NCBI GenBank assembly: GCA_015067125.1
Contig: SVNB01000054.1
Location: 1 to 12,051 of the forward strand
Source of the DNA: Oscillospiraceae bacterium
GTDB taxonomy: Bacteria > Bacillota > Clostridia > Oscillospirales > Ruminococcaceae
Direction of reading: 5' to 3'
Length of the DNA stretch: 12,051 nt
A program made the position numbers and the translations under genes. Shown here in pieces: positions 11,760 to 12,051 of the stretch; positions within the stretch are counted from its first letter, which is position 1; each line of letters opens with the position of its first letter. Under the pieces are notes generated by a model. It searched no databases. It saw nothing but the letters and a program-made list of their open reading frames with translations, and was not told where the DNA came from.

Positions 11760-11780
11760 AAGTGACCGGGGGATTCTTTT
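11744..11780 (+). terminator. Intrinsic terminator of the glycosyltransferase operon
   Basis: AATCCCCC (11744-11751) and GGGGGATT (11768-11775) form an 8-base stem with a 16-base loop, followed by CTTTT. The stop codon of the last gene (11757-11759) lies in the loop, so the hairpin overlaps the coding end. Confidence 0.8.
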
Positions 11781-11794
11781 GCAAAATCCGATGA

Positions 11795-11837
11795 ATTTTA
11801 TTGAAACGTCGTAGGGGCGGCCCTGCGTGGCCGCCCG
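11795..11837 (+). repeat. Dispersed palindromic repeat A, copy 3
   Basis: It matches 529-571 at 41 of 43 positions, including TTTATTGAAACGTCGTAGG and the stem GGGCGGCC/GGCCGCCC. The only two differences are in the loop (GC for AT). It lies 15 bases past the operon terminator, in the same orientation as the other two copies. Confidence 0.9.
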
Positions 11838-12051
11838 GAAAACACAGCCGAGCGAACGAGGTAAAATGGAAATCCGTTGCCGACCCCGAGCGGCGACGGT
11901 GGATATTCGGAATCGCTATCTTTCGGTGGTGAGTTTATTCCCCCTTAATTTTAAGGGGGAGTCGCTCGCGGGAGCGAGCGGGTAGGGGTTTAAAACTTTT
12001 CTTTTCAGGCACTACCCGGTTTCTTTTGGTTTCAAAAGAAATGGGGTAGTA
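11838..12051. repeat. Repeat-rich end of the window
   Basis: No gene is visible. Four hairpins follow one another: CCGTTGCCG/CGGCGACGG with one G-U type mismatch (11874-11899), CCCCCTTAA/TTAAGGGGG (11940-11959), CGCTCGC/GCGAGCG (11963-11980), and a 40-base hairpin with outer arms ACTACCC/GGGTAGT and inner arms TTTCTTTTG/CAAAAGAAA (12011-12050). The last reaches the window edge and may be part of a longer element. Confidence 0.75.

Overview
The window looks like a piece of the chromosome of a low-to-mid GC, endospore-forming, probably gut-associated Clostridia/Oscillospirales-type Firmicute. The pointers are a SpoIIID regulator, strong GGAGG ribosome sites, a choloylglycine-hydrolase (bile salt hydrolase family) gene, CsoR copper control, and many short GC-rich palindromic repeats of the kind common between genes in gut Clostridia. 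The lineage is inferred from gene content and style only. No phage, IS transposase, CRISPR array, rRNA or tRNA gene was seen.

Layout. Minus strand, 1-5194: the 5' part of a small lipoprotein gene (1-346) with its own promoter; a repeat-rich gap (347-670); a copper-resistance operon read csoR then copA (3629 to 671), with a perfect CsoR-type operator inside its promoter; and an adenosine deaminase/low-molecular-weight phosphatase operon (5194 to 3747) with overlapping genes, ending in an intrinsic terminator. Plus strand: proC (5313-6110), divergent from the deaminase. The two divergent promoters share one self-complementary -35 hexamer with exactly 17 bases to each -10. proC converges on a bile-salt-hydrolase-family gene (7245 to 6331), which is divergent from spoIIID (7330-7581). 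Then, on plus: a YqhQ/DUF1385-like membrane protein (7633-8364), a degenerate LytR-CpsA-Psr-like membrane protein (8418-9257), a 620-base gene-free mosaic of palindromic repeats (9258-9878), and an operon of a membrane GT2 glycosyltransferase (9879-11135) with two small paralogous membrane proteins (11137-11448, 11445-11759). The window ends in more repeats.

How parts work together. CsoR should release the csoR-copA promoter when Cu(I) binds, allowing CopA to export copper. Adenosine deaminase supports purine salvage and ProC makes proline. SpoIIID is the mother-cell sporulation regulator. The glycosyltransferase and the small membrane proteins are translationally coupled and probably act together at the cell envelope, on an unknown substrate.

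The most unusual signals are regulatory or structural: the shared -35 box, a terminator hairpin that buries the next gene's ribosome site, a 33-base near-perfect palindrome inside a coding region, palindromic repeat families placed at transcription-unit ends, and a repeat-like sequence that seems to supply the last codons and terminator of the final gene. I did not find a clear, complete undescribed multi-gene system. The glycosyltransferase plus paralog-pair operon and the LCP-like protein are the best candidates for uncharacterised biology.
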